Assembly: GCF_000721075.1 (NCBI RefSeq)
Contig: NZ_JOEQ01000008.1
Coordinates: 163,882 to 227,881, forward strand
Origin: Streptosporangium amethystogenes
GTDB taxonomy: Bacteria > Actinomycetota > Actinomycetes > Streptosporangiales > Streptosporangiaceae
DNA length: 64,000 nt
Direction: 5' to 3'
In this document: positions 34,778 through 44,836 of the stretch, piece by piece
Position numbering within the stretch: the stretch's first letter is position 1
Layout: each line of letters starts with the position of its first letter
Translations under genes and position numbers: made by a program
Notes under the pieces: model-generated
The model's database searches: none
The model's input: the letters and a program-made list of their open reading frames with translations, nothing else
What the model was told of the DNA's origin: nothing

Positions 34778-36211
34778 TCAGATGAACAGGCCGACGAGGC
34801 CGGCGAACTCCTCCGGGCCGACGATCCGCACACCCAGGCTCTCGGCCTTGGTCCGCTTGGAGCCCGCCTTCTCCCCGGCCACCAGCAGTGACGTCTTCGC
34901 CGAGACGCTGGAGGAGGATCTGCCTCCGGCGCGTTCGATCAGCTCGTTCATCTGGTTGCGGGTGAGCGCCTCCAGCGCCCCACTCATCGCACCGGTGACC
35001 ACGACGGACATCCCGGCCAGCGGCAGCTCGGACGCGCCGCTCGTGTCGGTGTCGGCTCTGGCATCGGCGTCAGGAGCCGCGGATGGTGCCCAGCCCGGCT
35101 CGGTCATGGTGACCCCGGCCTTGACCAGCTTGTCGATGAGGTCGGCGAGTTCGACCAGCTCCGCCACCACCCCCGGCGCCTTCTTCGGGCCGATGCCCTC
35201 CACCGCCTCGATCGCCTCGGCGTCGGCCGCGCGGATGGCGTCCATGCTGCCGAAGTGCCGGGCGATGCGACGGCTCATGGACCGGCCGGTGCCGCGCACG
35301 CCCAGCGCACAGAACACCCTGCTGAGCGGTTGGGCCTTGGCCCGCTCGATGGCGGCCAGCAGATTGTCGGTGCTGGTGGCGCCCATCCGCTCCAGACCCA
35401 GCACCTGCTCACGGGTCAGATAGAACAGGTCGGCGAAGTCGGCGATCAGTCCGGCGTCCAGCAGTTGCTGGATGCGGCTCTCGGCCAGGCCCTCGATGTC
35501 GAGCTGGTCGCGGCCGGCGGCATAACCGATGGAGGCGATCACCCGGCAGGCGCGCCCGCGCACGCACCGCCACCGCTCCTGGGAGGCATCGATCGCGTCA
35601 CCGCAGGTCGGGCAGACCTGCGGGATGGGGATCGGCCGCTCGTCGCCGGTGCGCAGGTGCACCACCGGTGCCTCGACCCGGGGAATCACGTCGCCGGCCT
35701 TGTAAACCGTCACGCTGTCACCGAGCATCAGGCCCCGGCGGGTGATGTCGGCGACGTTGTGCAAGGTGGCGTAGGTGACGACGCTGCCGTCGAGCTCGAC
35801 CGGCTCCAGCACGGCGCGTGGGGCGATGATGCCGCTGCGACCGGTGTTCCACTCCACGCCGAGCAGTTTGGTGATCTTTTCGGTGGCGGGCAGCTTGTAG
35901 GCGATCGCCCAGCGGGGCGCGCGCGAGCTAAAACCGGCCTGGGATTGGTCGACGACCAGATCGCATTTAATCACGATCCCATCGATGTTAAAGGGCAGCT
36001 CCGGCCGCACCGTGGCGATCTGCTCGATGCGCCCCTGCACCTGCACCAGCGTCTCGGCGACGATTCCGGCCACTGGGGTGGCGGCGGTGGTCTGCACGCC
36101 TTGGCCGGTGACCCATGCCATGACCTCGCTGTGCGGGAGCTCGCGTAGTCGCACGTGTAGGGTCCCGTTTCCCATGTCGTGCAGCAATCCCTTGACCAGC
36201 TTGGTTTTCAC
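34778..36211 (-). pseudogene. ligA: NAD+-dependent DNA ligase, truncated at the 5' end
   Basis: The 477 residues correspond to the C-terminal two-thirds of a LigA: end of the nucleotidyltransferase domain ([12 protein letters not shown]), OB fold, zinc finger (CPTC and WRCVRGRAC), helix-hairpin-helix region and BRCT ([14 protein letters not shown]). The AMP-accepting KxDG lysine and the NAD-binding domain Ia are absent, so it cannot be an active ligase by itself. Similarity to the intact copy begins at the [11 protein letters not shown] block (about residue 24); the first 23 residues are unrelated. It is inverted relative to the intact gene at 36640-38736 and highly similar to it. A residual role is possible but it is best regarded as a pseudogene. 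Confidence 0.85.
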
Positions 36212-36289
36212 GCGTCCCAGTTGGTGGCGGACCGGTTCCGTCCCATTTGCATGGCGGTTTTTCTAGGCGGAGCATAAGGCTTTCCCACT

Positions 36290-36400
36290 CTGTTAAGAGT
36301 GAGGCGGTCCGGCCAGCCTGCAACAGATCCAGGACCTTCCAGCGGAACTTCGGGGTATCTCCTCGAGATGCTGACCTCTCCTGAAGGGGCGAAGGCATGT
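36290..36400 (-). pseudogene. IS3-type orfA remnant between the two ligase copies
   Basis: The minus strand encodes TPKFRWKVLDLLQAGRTAS, resembling the conserved start of IS3-family OrfA transposase subunits (YTPEFRRKVLDLLEAGRS). The frame then degenerates and no partner orfB is present. The remnant occupies the centre of the inverted ligase duplication. No other gene is seen in 36212-36639. Confidence 0.5.
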
Positions 36401-36639
36401 AAGTCGATCAAAGTGACTCCACGAAAGCTGGGGTACATCAGAGCCTCCAGCAATCTTGGCGCGGTTCACTGGACACCATTGTGGCTCTCCCGCTGAGAAT
36501 TGTGCCCGGATGCCACGACCAAGGCTGCCGCCCTATCCGGCCAGACCGAGACGGCGGGCTGGTCCAGCCTGCGCTAGAGATGCTTGGGATCGCGTTCCGC
36601 GGGCCGAAAATTGTCGGTGCCGAACGCAATGATGGGATC

Positions 36640-38736
36640 ATGACTGACGCACCCCCCAGCACCCTTTTGGCCGATCAGAGCGCCTACGCCGAGGCCGTTC
36701 AGCTCGCCCTGGACGCCGCTGCGGCGTACTACGGCGATGGCACGTCCTCTCTGGACGACGACGCCTACGACCATCTGGTCCGGGGCATTCAGGCGTATGA
36801 AGCAGAGCACCCTGATGAGGTGCTGCCGACCTCTCCGACGGGCAAGGTGGCTGGTGGTGCGGTGGTCGGCGATGTGCCGCACATGGTGCCGATGCTGAGC
36901 CTGGACAACGTCTTCAGTGCGGAGAAGCTGGTCGAGTGGGCCGCATCGCTGGAGCGCAGGCTGGGGCGCCCAGTTACGGCATGGAGCGTGGAGCCGAAGC
37001 TTGATGGGCTGGCGATCGCCGCACGCTATCGCAGCGGGCGGCTGGTGCAGTTGGTCACCCGGGGTGATGGCACCAAGGGTGAGGATGTGAGCCACGCGAT
37101 CGGCACCATAGTAGGATTGCCCGCCAGGCTGGCCGAGCCGGTCACGGTAGAGTTGCGCGGCGAGGTGATGATGACCACCTCGCAGTTCGAGGACGCGTGC
37201 GCCAAGCGCCAGGCGCACGACGGCACCACGTTCGCCAATCCGCGTAGCGCCGCCGCTGGCGCACTGCGCGCTCAAGATCGGCCTTACGTATGTGAGCTGA
37301 CGTTTTTTAGCTATAGTGCGCTATTGCACTCCGACGACGCTTCTGAGCAGGCAGCGTCGCTGCGCGGGCTGCCGCACAGCGAGGTCATGGCGTGGGTCGC
37401 CGCGCAGGGGGCGCAGACCCCGGCCGTCACCGACGTCGGCGGGATCGTCGCCACCACCCTGGAGCGGATCCAGGAGCGGGTCGAGGAGATCGCCGCCAAG
37501 CGGGCCGATCTGGCCTTCGGTATCGACGGCATCGTGATCAAGTGCGATCTCGCCGCCGACCAGGCGCAGGCGGGCTTCGGCTCACGCGCGCCCCGGTGGG
37601 CGATCGCCTACAAACTGCCCGCCACCGAGAAGATCACCAAACTGCTCGACGTGGAGTGGAACGTCGGCCGCAGCGGCATCATCGCCCCGCGCGCCGTGCT
37701 GGAGCCGGTCGTGCTCGACGGCAGCACCGTCACCTACGCCACCCTGCACAACGTCGCCGACATCACCCGCCGGGGCCTGATGCTCGGCGACTCCGTGGTC
37801 GTCTACAAGGCCGGTGACGTGATCCCCCGGGTCGAGGCCCCGGTCGTGCACCTGCGCACCGGCGACGAGAAGCCGATCCCGATCCCACAGGTCTGCCCCC
37901 TGTGCGGCGACGAGATCGACGCCTCCCAGGAGCGGTGGCGCTGCGTGCGCGGGCGCGCCTGCCGGGCGATCGCCTCCATCGGCTACGCCGCCGGCCGCGA
38001 CCAGCTCGACATCGAGGGCCTGGCCGAGAGCCGCATCCAGCAGATGCTCGACGCCGGACTGATCGCCGACTTCGCCGACCTGTTCTACCTGACCCGCGAG
38101 CAGGTGCTGGGCCTGGAGCGGATGGGCGCCACCAGCACCGACAACCTGCTCGCCGCCATCGAGCGGGCCAAGGCCCAGCCGCTGAGCAGGGTGTTCTGCG
38201 CGCTGGGCGTGCGCGGCACCGGCCGCTCCATGAGCCGCCGCATCGCCAAGCACTTCGGCAGCATGGACGCCATCCGCACCGCCGACGCCCAGGCGATCGA
38301 GGCCGTCGAGGGCCTCGGCCCGAAGAAGGCCCCGGGAGTGGTGGCCGAGCTGGTCGAGCTCGCCCCACTGATCGACAAGCTGGTGGCGGCCGGGGTCACC
38401 ATGACCGAACCCGGCTGGACACCGCCCCCCGCTCCCGGCTCCGACACCAGTGCCGGTGACGATGCCGAGCCGGGCGGCACCCCCGGGCTGCCGCTGGCCG
38501 GGATGTCCGTCGTGGTCACCGGCTCCATGAGCGGAGCGCTGGAGGCACTGACCCGCAACCAAATGAACGAGCTGATCGAGCGCGCCGGCGGCAAGTCCTC
38601 CTCAAGCGTCTCGAAGAAGACCAGCCTGCTGGTGGCCGGGGAGAACGCGGGCTCCAAGCGCGCCAAGGCCGAGACCCTGGGCGTGCGGATCGTCGGCCCA
38701 GAGGAGTTCGCCGACCTCGTCGGAGACCTCATCTGA
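36640..38736 (+). CDS. ligA: NAD+-dependent DNA ligase
   Basis: A 698-residue LigA with all domains: Ia (residues 10-70), nucleotidyltransferase with EPKLDGLAI (adenylated Lys120) and [12 protein letters not shown] fold, four-Cys zinc finger (CPLC and WRCVRGRAC), HhH repeats and C-terminal BRCT ([14 protein letters not shown]). It seals nicks using NAD+. ATG 36640 gives the usual N-terminus; upstream codons back to 36481 look non-coding. Actinobacteria carry a housekeeping ligA elsewhere, so this copy, placed in a defence island next to remnants of itself, is probably an acquired paralogue. A plasmid-, phage- or repair-associated role is inference. Confidence 0.92.
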   Translation: MTDAPPSTLLADQSAYAEAVQLALDAAAAYYGDGTSSLDDDAYDHLVRGIQAYEAEHPDEVLPTSPTGKVAGGAVVGDVPHMVPMLSLDNVFSAEKLVEWAASLERRLGRPVTAWSVEPKLDGLAIAARYRSGRLVQLVTRGDGTKGEDVSHAIGTIVGLPARLAEPVTVELRGEVMMTTSQFEDACAKRQAHDGTTFANPRSAAAGALRAQDRPYVCELTFFSYSALLHSDDASEQAASLRGLPHSEVMAWVAAQGAQTPAVTDVGGIVATTLERIQERVEEIAAKRADLAFGIDGIVIKCDLAADQAQAGFGSRAPRWAIAYKLPATEKITKLLDVEWNVGRSGIIAPRAVLEPVVLDGSTVTYATLHNVADITRRGLMLGDSVVVYKAGDVIPRVEAPVVHLRTGDEKPIPIPQVCPLCGDEIDASQERWRCVRGRACRAIASIGYAAGRDQLDIEGLAESRIQQMLDAGLIADFADLFYLTREQVLGLERMGATSTDNLLAAIERAKAQPLSRVFCALGVRGTGRSMSRRIAKHFGSMDAIRTADAQAIEAVEGLGPKKAPGVVAELVELAPLIDKLVAAGVTMTEPGWTPPPAPGSDTSAGDDAEPGGTPGLPLAGMSVVVTGSMSGALEALTRNQMNELIERAGGKSSSSVSKKTSLLVAGENAGSKRAKAETLGVRIVGPEEFADLVGDLI

Positions 38737-39006
38737 TCGGGACCGGAGCCATGGGAGCGGGGGGCGGAGCGCAGGTCAGCGGCCATAACCGTCGACTACA
38801 GGCTGGTCAGCTCACGGGGGCGTCCGCTCACCGTGATGACATCGTGGACTGCCTGCCTCGCCGGGGGCGCCGTTCTCAGGCTGCTGCGCTCGACTGAGCG
38901 GTGCCCACTTCTCCGCCGTTCAGGTCGCTGTGAACCGCGCCGGGATTGCCGGAGACTTCATCGGTTGGAAAGGATGAAGCTCATGTCAGGTTGATCTGGT
39001 TCGTCG
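38737..39006. other. Intergenic stretch with no supported gene
   Basis: I see no coding frame with ribosome site, no clear repeat and no RNA gene in these bases. The region leads into IS remnants. Confidence 0.4.
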
Positions 39007-39120
39007 TACCCCGCCCAGCGTCGGTATCTGCTGGAGTTGAAAGAGCGGGCGGTGCGGATGGCGCAGAAGGCCACTGAGCAGTCTAGGAAGTCATTCGGCG
39101 TCATCAGCCGCCGGGCTCAG
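39007..39120 (+). pseudogene. IS3-type orfA fragment
   Basis: The frame reads YPAQRRYLLELKERAVRMAQ and shortly after RKSFGVISRRAQ, similar to the first 40 residues of IS3-family OrfA (RYPxELRERAVRMV). It is cut off before the HTH is complete. Confidence 0.4.
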
Positions 39121-39164
39121 GAGCCTGATGTCACACCGCTGCTGTCCGAACTGCGGAGGGAAGC

Positions 39165-39359
39165 TCAATTACCAGTTGGCCTTGACGGCGAAGTACTTGA
39201 CCGTTCGCCGTCGTCATTCTTCCGTGCGCTGAAGGCTGCACCCAGGGCAACACCCAGCGAGACACCGATGGCGAGGTTGTCCAAGGCAATCCCGAAGACC
39301 AAGCCAAGGCCGATCCCGAAACAGAACCCGGCGCCCGGGGGCATGTTCTTGTTCGTCAT
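39165..39359 (-). CDS. Small glycine-rich membrane protein
   Basis: A 64-residue protein starting at ATG 39359 with a very good GGGAGAG ribosome site. Residues 7-42 (MPPGAGFCFGIGLGLVFGIA and LAIGVSLGVALGAAF) form one or two hydrophobic glycine-zipper helices, then a charged tail follows. Such small Gly-rich proteins are frequent in bacterial genomes and of unknown role. Its good initiation site and protein-like composition distinguish it from overlapping frames on the other strand. Confidence 0.65.
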   Translation of the reverse strand: MTNKNMPPGAGFCFGIGLGLVFGIALDNLAIGVSLGVALGAAFSARKNDDGERSSTSPSRPTGN

Positions 39360-39611
39360 CGCATCTCTCCCGGGGGCGTGGGCGGAAGGCTGACGATCTG
39401 GCGGCCCATCACGGCGGATGCGCGACCATCTTCCTCCACACATCAAGGCTTCTGGCACTGACAGCGGCGTCTCGGCGCCGCAGCAGGCGTCAGCGCCTCC
39501 CCGTCGACGAGTTGGTTACCGCACGGGCCTTCGCTGCCAGCCTCTGCGCCGTTCTGGACCTCTACCGGTATCGCGGGCTCGGCCGAAACACCTGGCATGC
39601 CCTCGATGGAA

Positions 39612-40030
39612 CATGCCTTGAGCGCGCGACAGCGAGATCAAGCGCCGAGTACTCAAGACCCTCGAGGAGTGTCCGAGGTCGGAGAGAAGATCACCTTCCT
39701 CAAACTCGCTCGCACTGCCCGCGTCTCGAATTGGCTGGTATACGCCGAGGAACTGCGCGAGCACATCGAGGAAGCGATCGAGAAACAAGGCAGGCCGTTC
39801 GCGAGGCCGAACTGAGCTCGGGCACCTCGGCCGAAGCGCTGGCGGCCGACCTGGAACTGGCCACGGCCGAGCTCAGAACCCTGCTCGCGGAACGCGACTG
39901 GCTCAAAGCGGGAACAGCCCGACTGCGGGAGGTCGAAGCCGAACGTGCTCGGTTGCGAGAGGCGCTGAAGGCATCCGAAGAGGAACTGAGGCGGCGCTGC
40001 AGGAGAACAGCACCCCCCTTAGGGAAATGA
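39612..40030 (+). pseudogene. Broken transposon-associated helper gene (DUF6262/TnpC-like)
   Basis: Three frames read in sequence give one protein: IKRRVLKTLEE, then GEKITFLKLARTARVSNWLVY followed by AEELREHIEEAIEKQ, then AVREAEL followed by a long coiled coil (LELATAELRTLLAERDWLKA, LREVEAERARLREALKASEE). This order of HTH with WLVY motif plus C-terminal coiled coil matches the small third protein of tripartite tyrosine-recombinase transposons (Tn554-like). At least two frameshifts, near 39670 and 39800, inactivate it. No recombinase genes remain nearby. The bases 40031-40226 hold nothing I recognise. Confidence 0.55.
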
Positions 40031-40226
40031 CACGTAACCTGGAACGATCAAGGTGACATGGAGCGCGGACTCAGAGGAATGCCCAGCTCACGGACTCGCC
40101 ATGTGACATCGGAACGCCGCAGCCGCCGAGGCTCGACTATGCGAGGCTCAACACACCCACCGTCAGGCCGAACGCTCCGCTCCCCCTCTGCCAGCGGCCC
40201 CTTCAAGGCTTGGATCTCCTATCAGA

Positions 40227-43200
40227 TCACTCCAGGTCATCCCACGTCCACGGGGCAGCAGCAGTCGTGTCAGGTTCACACCCGAACCGAAACCGCTCGT
40301 GCTGGTTAACAACTGCGATGAACTGGGTGAAGTGCCCTGTGGCAACCAGCCGTTCAGCCAGTACGGCGATCTGATCATGTGCTCCGACTTTCCGTAGCCT
40401 GGCCAGCAGCATGCTCACCGTGCTCGGGTCGTCGAGGAAAATACGAGGTGCGGCTCGTTTGGCCAGTATGGCGATCTGATCGTGTGCCCCAACGCTTAGC
40501 AGTCCGTCCAGCAACACGCCCACGGTGCGTGAGTTGTCGAGGGGAGCGTGAGTGGCGACCCGTTCGGCGAGCACGGTGACTTGGTCATGTGCCCCGACCT
40601 TCCGCAGCTTGTCCAGCAGCATGCTCACCGTGCGTGGTTCTTCCAGAGGGGCGTGGGAGGCGGGGTCTCGGGCCAACAGCAAGGCGATCTGATCATGCGC
40701 TTCAACTTCCCGCAGCTTGTCCAGCAGCATGCTCACCGCACGTGGTTCCTCCAGAGGGGCGTGGGAGGCGGGGTCTCGGGCCAACAGCAAGGCGATCTGA
40801 TCATGCGCTTCGACCTTCTGTAGCTTGTCCAGCAACCAGCCCACTTCTTGCGGGTCATCGAGAGGGGCGTGGGCGATGGCTCGTTCGGCCAGCGCAGCGG
40901 CCTGATCGTGCGCCCCGTTCTCCCGTAGGTCGTCCAGCAACCAGCCCACCGCGCGCGGGTCGTCGAGAGAGGCGTGGGAGGCGGGGTCTCGGGCCAGCAG
41001 CACGGCGATCTGATCATGCGCCCCGACCTCCCGCAACTTGGCCAGCAACCATCCCACCTCCTGCGGGTCACCCAAAGGGGCGTGGGAGGCAGGGTTTCGG
41101 GCCAGCAGCACGGCGATCTGATCATGCGCCCCGACCTCCCACAATTTGGCCAGCAGCCAACCCACTTCTTGCGGGTCATCGAGAGGAACGTGGGCGATGG
41201 CTCGTTCGGCCAGCGCAGCGGCCTGATCGTGCGCCCCGACCTCCCGCAACTTGGCCAGCAACCTGCCCACCTCCTGCGAGTTCTCCAGAGGGGTGTGGGC
41301 GGCAGGATCTCGAGCCAGCAGCGCGGTGACTTGGTCATACGCCCCGACCTTCCACAGCTTGTCCAGCAGCATGCTCACCATGCGTAAGTTGTCGAAAGAG
41401 ATGTGATTGGCGACTCGTCCGGCCAGCACGGTGAGCTGGTCATGTGCCCCGACCTTCCACAGCTTGTCCAGCAGCATGCTCACCGCGCGTGGGTTGTCAA
41501 CAGGGGCCTGAGTGGCGGGGTCTCGGGCCAGCAGCACGGCGATCTGATCACGCGCTTCGATCTCTCGTAACTTGTCCAGCAGCCAGCCCACCGCGAACGG
41601 GTTATCAAGGGCAGTGTGATTGGCGGCCCAGTGGGCGGGGCGGTGGTCGGTGGGGTGCAGGGCGTGCAGATGGTCGACAAGGGCAGGCGCAGCCCGGGAA
41701 TCACCGTAGGTGGTGGCATTTTTGTAGAGCTGGGCGGCGTCCTGGTACAGGCCACGGGCCCGAGCGGTATTCGCGAGGGCGGTCAGGTCGCTGGGATGAG
41801 CGTGCGCTGCGACTGCGGTCCAAAAGTCGATGGGCGGGATCTCCTCGGCGCGGTGGCGGCGGCCATGTTGGTCGAGGTAGTCGGCCAGCCGGTACAGCGG
41901 CCCGGACGTCGCACGGGCTTGGGTTTCAGACGCAGAGCCGCGGCGGTTGCGGGGTGCACCGGTCTTGATGGGGGTGAGGATGCCCGGAATGCCGGTGAAG
42001 GGGGTGGTCACGTACTGCAGGGTGCGCTGCAGCCAGTCGTCGCTGGTCTGCTCCCATTGGGCCTCGGTCAGATAGCCCGGAGCGGCCTCGGCCAGCAGCG
42101 CCAGCGGAAGACGCGGTCCGCATCCCAGTCGGCGGGCATCCACCGCGGCGTGGATCAGCGCCCGAGTCGCCAGCGGCGCTTCGGCGTAGCGGTCCAGCAG
42201 AACCGGGACCCCGGCCAGGTACTGAGTGATCTGACCGTCTCGGGCGCGCTCGGCCGCCTCGGTGAGCCGGGGGTCGCGGGCGGCCTGAACAGCCAGCGCG
42301 GCAAGGTCAGGGCCGGTGAAGGCGTCCGGGATCTTGATCTTGTGCCTCGCCAGCAGCTCCCGGGCTTGCGCATGCGGATCCGAGCCGACCATGCCCGCGC
42401 TGGGACGGGTGGTCAGAGCATCCCAGTGGGTCGGCCACAAGGTGGCCAGCACCAGCACCGGGCCCCGCTCGGTATCGCGCAGCAGCTCCCGCACCCCGGC
42501 GGCCACGCGCTCTCCCAGGGCGGGGTCGGCGAGGTAGAACTGGGCCTCGTTCAGCCACACCACAGTGCGCGGCCCGATTCGCTCCAGATCGGCCAGCACG
42601 GCATCAGCACGAGTTGGGTCGATGGGATGCCATAACCTCCACTCCTCTGGCTGGTTGCGTAAGAGGTGCAGCGCCTCCCAGCAGGCCCGGGTCTTGCCGG
42701 TGGAGGATCCGCCCACCAGCACCGCGACCCGACTCTCCCCGGCCCTAGCCTGCGCCACCACCGCCCCCAGCGCCTGATCATGGTCGCGTCGCACGTACAC
42801 CGGCAGTTCCGGCAGACCCGCACTCCCGCTGTCGACACCGCTGTCGGCGTCGATGGCGTGGTGCACCTCCAGCTGGAACGGATCGCTCACCTGCTTCAGC
42901 GGACGGCCCGGGGACAACCACTCCAGTGCGGCGCGGCCCTGCTCGGCCAGCACCGCGGCGCGGGTCCCTCCCGCCCGCCGGCGGGCCTCGGCGGCGTAGG
43001 CGAGACGCCACCGATCCAGGTCCAGCAGCTCGGCCGCCGCGACGTGCTCGGCCAACCTGGCGCGCTCGGCCCGCACCCGCACCGCCCGCACCAGCGCGAG
43101 TAGCTGGTCGAGCCGCTGGGGAAACCGGTCCCCGCGCAACCAGTCCCCGACCGTGGTCGGACTGACCTTCACAGCCTCGGCAAGCGCACGGTCCGAGGGG

Positions 43201-43292
43201 TGTCGCCCCAGCTGCTCATTACGGAACGCGGCCAGCTGAGCGAGCATCGCAGGGAAGTCCGGCTCCGGTGTTCTGGTCGCAGCGTCCACCAT
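40227..43292 (-). CDS. HTH-STAND NTPase with twelve C-terminal repeats
   Basis: A 1021-residue multidomain protein. Residues 12-65 are an XRE-like HTH (RALAEAVKVSPTTVGDWLRG). A STAND-type P-loop NTPase follows, with Walker A GGSSTGKT (194-201), the conserved TRACWEALHLL after it, and Walker B-like TVVWLNEAQFYL (243-254). A helical region extends to about 560. Residues 563-988 consist of twelve tandem 35/36-residue repeats of the form DDPQEVGWLLAKLREVGAHD, predicted helix-turn-helix solenoid. The layout (sensor solenoid, NTPase switch, N-terminal domain) resembles Avs/NLR-like immune proteins, although here the N-terminal domain is DNA-binding rather than a recognised toxin. It has a paralogue at 52903-54903, and both have a small membrane protein on the opposite strand just upstream. 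Function is not established. Confidence 0.85.
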   Translation of the reverse strand: MVDAATRTPEPDFPAMLAQLAAFRNEQLGRHPSDRALAEAVKVSPTTVGDWLRGDRFPQRLDQLLALVRAVRVRAERARLAEHVAAAELLDLDRWRLAYAAEARRRAGGTRAAVLAEQGRAALEWLSPGRPLKQVSDPFQLEVHHAIDADSGVDSGSAGLPELPVYVRRDHDQALGAVVAQARAGESRVAVLVGGSSTGKTRACWEALHLLRNQPEEWRLWHPIDPTRADAVLADLERIGPRTVVWLNEAQFYLADPALGERVAAGVRELLRDTERGPVLVLATLWPTHWDALTTRPSAGMVGSDPHAQARELLARHKIKIPDAFTGPDLAALAVQAARDPRLTEAAERARDGQITQYLAGVPVLLDRYAEAPLATRALIHAAVDARRLGCGPRLPLALLAEAAPGYLTEAQWEQTSDDWLQRTLQYVTTPFTGIPGILTPIKTGAPRNRRGSASETQARATSGPLYRLADYLDQHGRRHRAEEIPPIDFWTAVAAHAHPSDLTALANTARARGLYQDAAQLYKNATTYGDSRAAPALVDHLHALHPTDHRPAHWAANHTALDNPFAVGWLLDKLREIEARDQIAVLLARDPATQAPVDNPRAVSMLLDKLWKVGAHDQLTVLAGRVANHISFDNLRMVSMLLDKLWKVGAYDQVTALLARDPAAHTPLENSQEVGRLLAKLREVGAHDQAAALAERAIAHVPLDDPQEVGWLLAKLWEVGAHDQIAVLLARNPASHAPLGDPQEVGWLLAKLREVGAHDQIAVLLARDPASHASLDDPRAVGWLLDDLRENGAHDQAAALAERAIAHAPLDDPQEVGWLLDKLQKVEAHDQIALLLARDPASHAPLEEPRAVSMLLDKLREVEAHDQIALLLARDPASHAPLEEPRTVSMLLDKLRKVGAHDQVTVLAERVATHAPLDNSRTVGVLLDGLLSVGAHDQIAILAKRAAPRIFLDDPSTVSMLLARLRKVGAHDQIAVLAERLVATGHFTQFIAVVNQHERFRFGCEPDTTAAAPWTWDDLE
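40329..41606 (-). repeat. Tandem 105/108-bp coding repeats
   Basis: Twelve direct repeats encode the solenoid of the STAND protein. Several adjacent copies are almost identical in DNA (for example those covering 40620-40830). Unit length alternates between 105 and 108 bases without breaking the frame. Confidence 0.9.
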
Positions 43293-43324
43293 CCTGGCGC
43301 CCTTTCGCTCACCGCACGGGCAAT

Positions 43325-43349
43325 GGTGTCCACCTACCCCCTGGACACC
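43325..43349. promoter_or_regulatory. Inverted repeat in the divergent STAND/membrane-protein promoter region
   Basis: GGTGTCCA (43325-43332) and TGGACACC (43342-43349) are perfect arms with a 9-base spacer, located 33 bases upstream of the STAND gene. A further half-like TGTGTCCA lies near 43422. This spacing suits a dimeric HTH regulator, possibly the STAND protein's own HTH. Confidence 0.5.
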
Positions 43350-43530
43350 GGGCCGCTACGGCCCTTCCCGTGCACTGCACCCTAAAGCGGCTAGCAGCGC
43401 CTTTCCCCTGGATGTGTCCAACCTGCGACGCATCTCCTGCTGGACGGCCACCTGGACAGGAAGCCTCGGCTGTGCCCTCCGCTCCCCGCCCCCTGGGGGG
43501 CGCCCACCACGACCGCACCGGGAGCCCCTG

Positions 43531-43713
43531 ATGAGCCTGGTAGAGATCTTGTCCTTGCTGCTGGCCCTGTCCGTCACCCTCAACATCGCGATCACCACCG
43601 CGCTGATCGCCCGCAGCGCCGGAGCCGGCACCGCGAACGCGATCCTCACCGGCGCGGGCGCGGCCGCCACCACCCTCGCCCTCTACCTCGCCGCCGTGGC
43701 CGCCTACCACTGA
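43531..43713 (+). CDS. Small hydrophobic membrane protein divergent from the STAND NTPase
   Basis: A 60-residue protein starting at ATG 43531 with GGGAG 6 bases upstream. Two hydrophobic helices are clear: LVEILSLLLALSVTLNIAIT (residues 3-22) and AAATTLALYLAAVAAYH at the C-terminus, joined by an Ala/Gly-rich hairpin. It resembles holin-like or small toxin proteins in form only. It is divergent from the 1021-aa STAND gene across 238 bases. The second STAND gene in the window also has a small membrane protein in the same place, which suggests a functional pair. Confidence 0.65.
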   Translation: MSLVEILSLLLALSVTLNIAITTALIARSAGAGTANAILTGAGAAATTLALYLAAVAAYH

Positions 43714-44095
43714 CACACCCACGATCACGAGGATGGCAACGCCACCACAAGTAGTTCAAGCTCGGCAAGAGCGTGACTCGGGTGCCGCTGCCTGCCGACC
43801 TGAACGCGATCAAAACCCAAGTCAAGCGACTGCCAGCTCCTATCCTCGCCAGAAGAGGGATTAAAGCTCCCATGCCGGGCGCTACATGTAGGCCGGATGG
43901 GCGGCACGCTCCCGGCCTGCCAGCGCGCGCTGCCCTCACTCGCCCTACGCTCTGCTGTGAGAGTCCTCAGCAGCCCATACCCCGGCCGCACAAGGAGGCA
44001 TCTTCGATCGTTGGTGCAGCCTCACACCAGACGGATCAGCTTCGGCCCACCTATTTGCCTTATGTGCCTGAACGACTTTCAAGTGGCTGACCAGC
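43714..44095. other. Intergenic stretch with no supported gene
   Basis: No gene is supported here. The region ends at the truncated IS256-type transposase and may be old insertion debris. Confidence 0.4.
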
Positions 44096-44656
44096 CGGTT
44101 CGCTTGACAACCCCAGATAACGATCGTTCTGCCACTCGGCTATACCCTCCAGTACCTTGTCGGTGATGGTGGAGATGGTCTGCTTGGACACCTGCGCGTC
44201 GTAGACCTCGGCCAGGTGCGCGGAGATCTCCCCGGTGCTCAGCCCCTTGACCGACAAGGGAGATGACCATCTCATCAACCCCCGACAGTCGCCGCTGACG
44301 CTTACGCACGATCTTCGGCTCGAAGCTGGCATCCCGATCCCGCGGCATGGTGATCTCCACCGGCCCGACCTCAGTCAGCACTGTCTTGGATCGGACGCCG
44401 TTGCGGACGTTCCCACTGCCGCGACCGGCCGGATTGTGCTTGTCATAGCCGAGATGGTCGGGACCTCACCTTCCAGCGCCGACTCCAGCACCAGCCTGGC
44501 CAGTCGGCCCAGCAGCCCATTCTCACCCACCAACTCCAGGCCTTCAGCGCGGGCCTGGTCGACCAGTTCCTGATCCGACGCTTCACGATCGTCTCGCCGC
44601 GCCACCGCAGCCTTCTCCAGGTCCATATCTTCGGATGCCTGGATCACAATACTCAT
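44096..44656 (-). pseudogene. IS256-family (mutator-type) transposase remnant
   Basis: Pieces of the N-terminal half of an IS256-type transposase follow each other in three frames: LLGRLARLVLESALEGE, then DHLGYDKHNPAGRGSGNVRN and VLTEVGPVEITMPRDRDASF with EPKIVRKRQRRLSGVDEM, then VKGLSTGEISAHLAEVYDAQ with VSKQTISTITDKVLEGIAEW. At least two frameshifts and loss of the catalytic C-terminal half make it inactive. It was probably inserted and decayed within the accessory region. Confidence 0.8.
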
Positions 44657-44836
44657 CAGGTGTGTATTCCTTGATCAGGAGTTACACCGTTTTTCTACAG
44701 TCTCCCGGAGGGCTCTTCTGTGGCGATCTGGCGCACCAGCGTGCGTATCTCCTCTCGTTGTTCGTCTGTGAGGTCGCTGAGGGCTGCTCCATTGTTCCCC
44801 GAGGCCGACCACCAACATCGGGCTCTCGGCAAACTA

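Noticed and set aside
40329..41606. Regularly spaced repeats that might suggest a CRISPR array
   Set aside because: The units are 105/108 bases, lie in frame within a long coding region and encode a regular protein repeat; there are no unique spacers and no cas genes.
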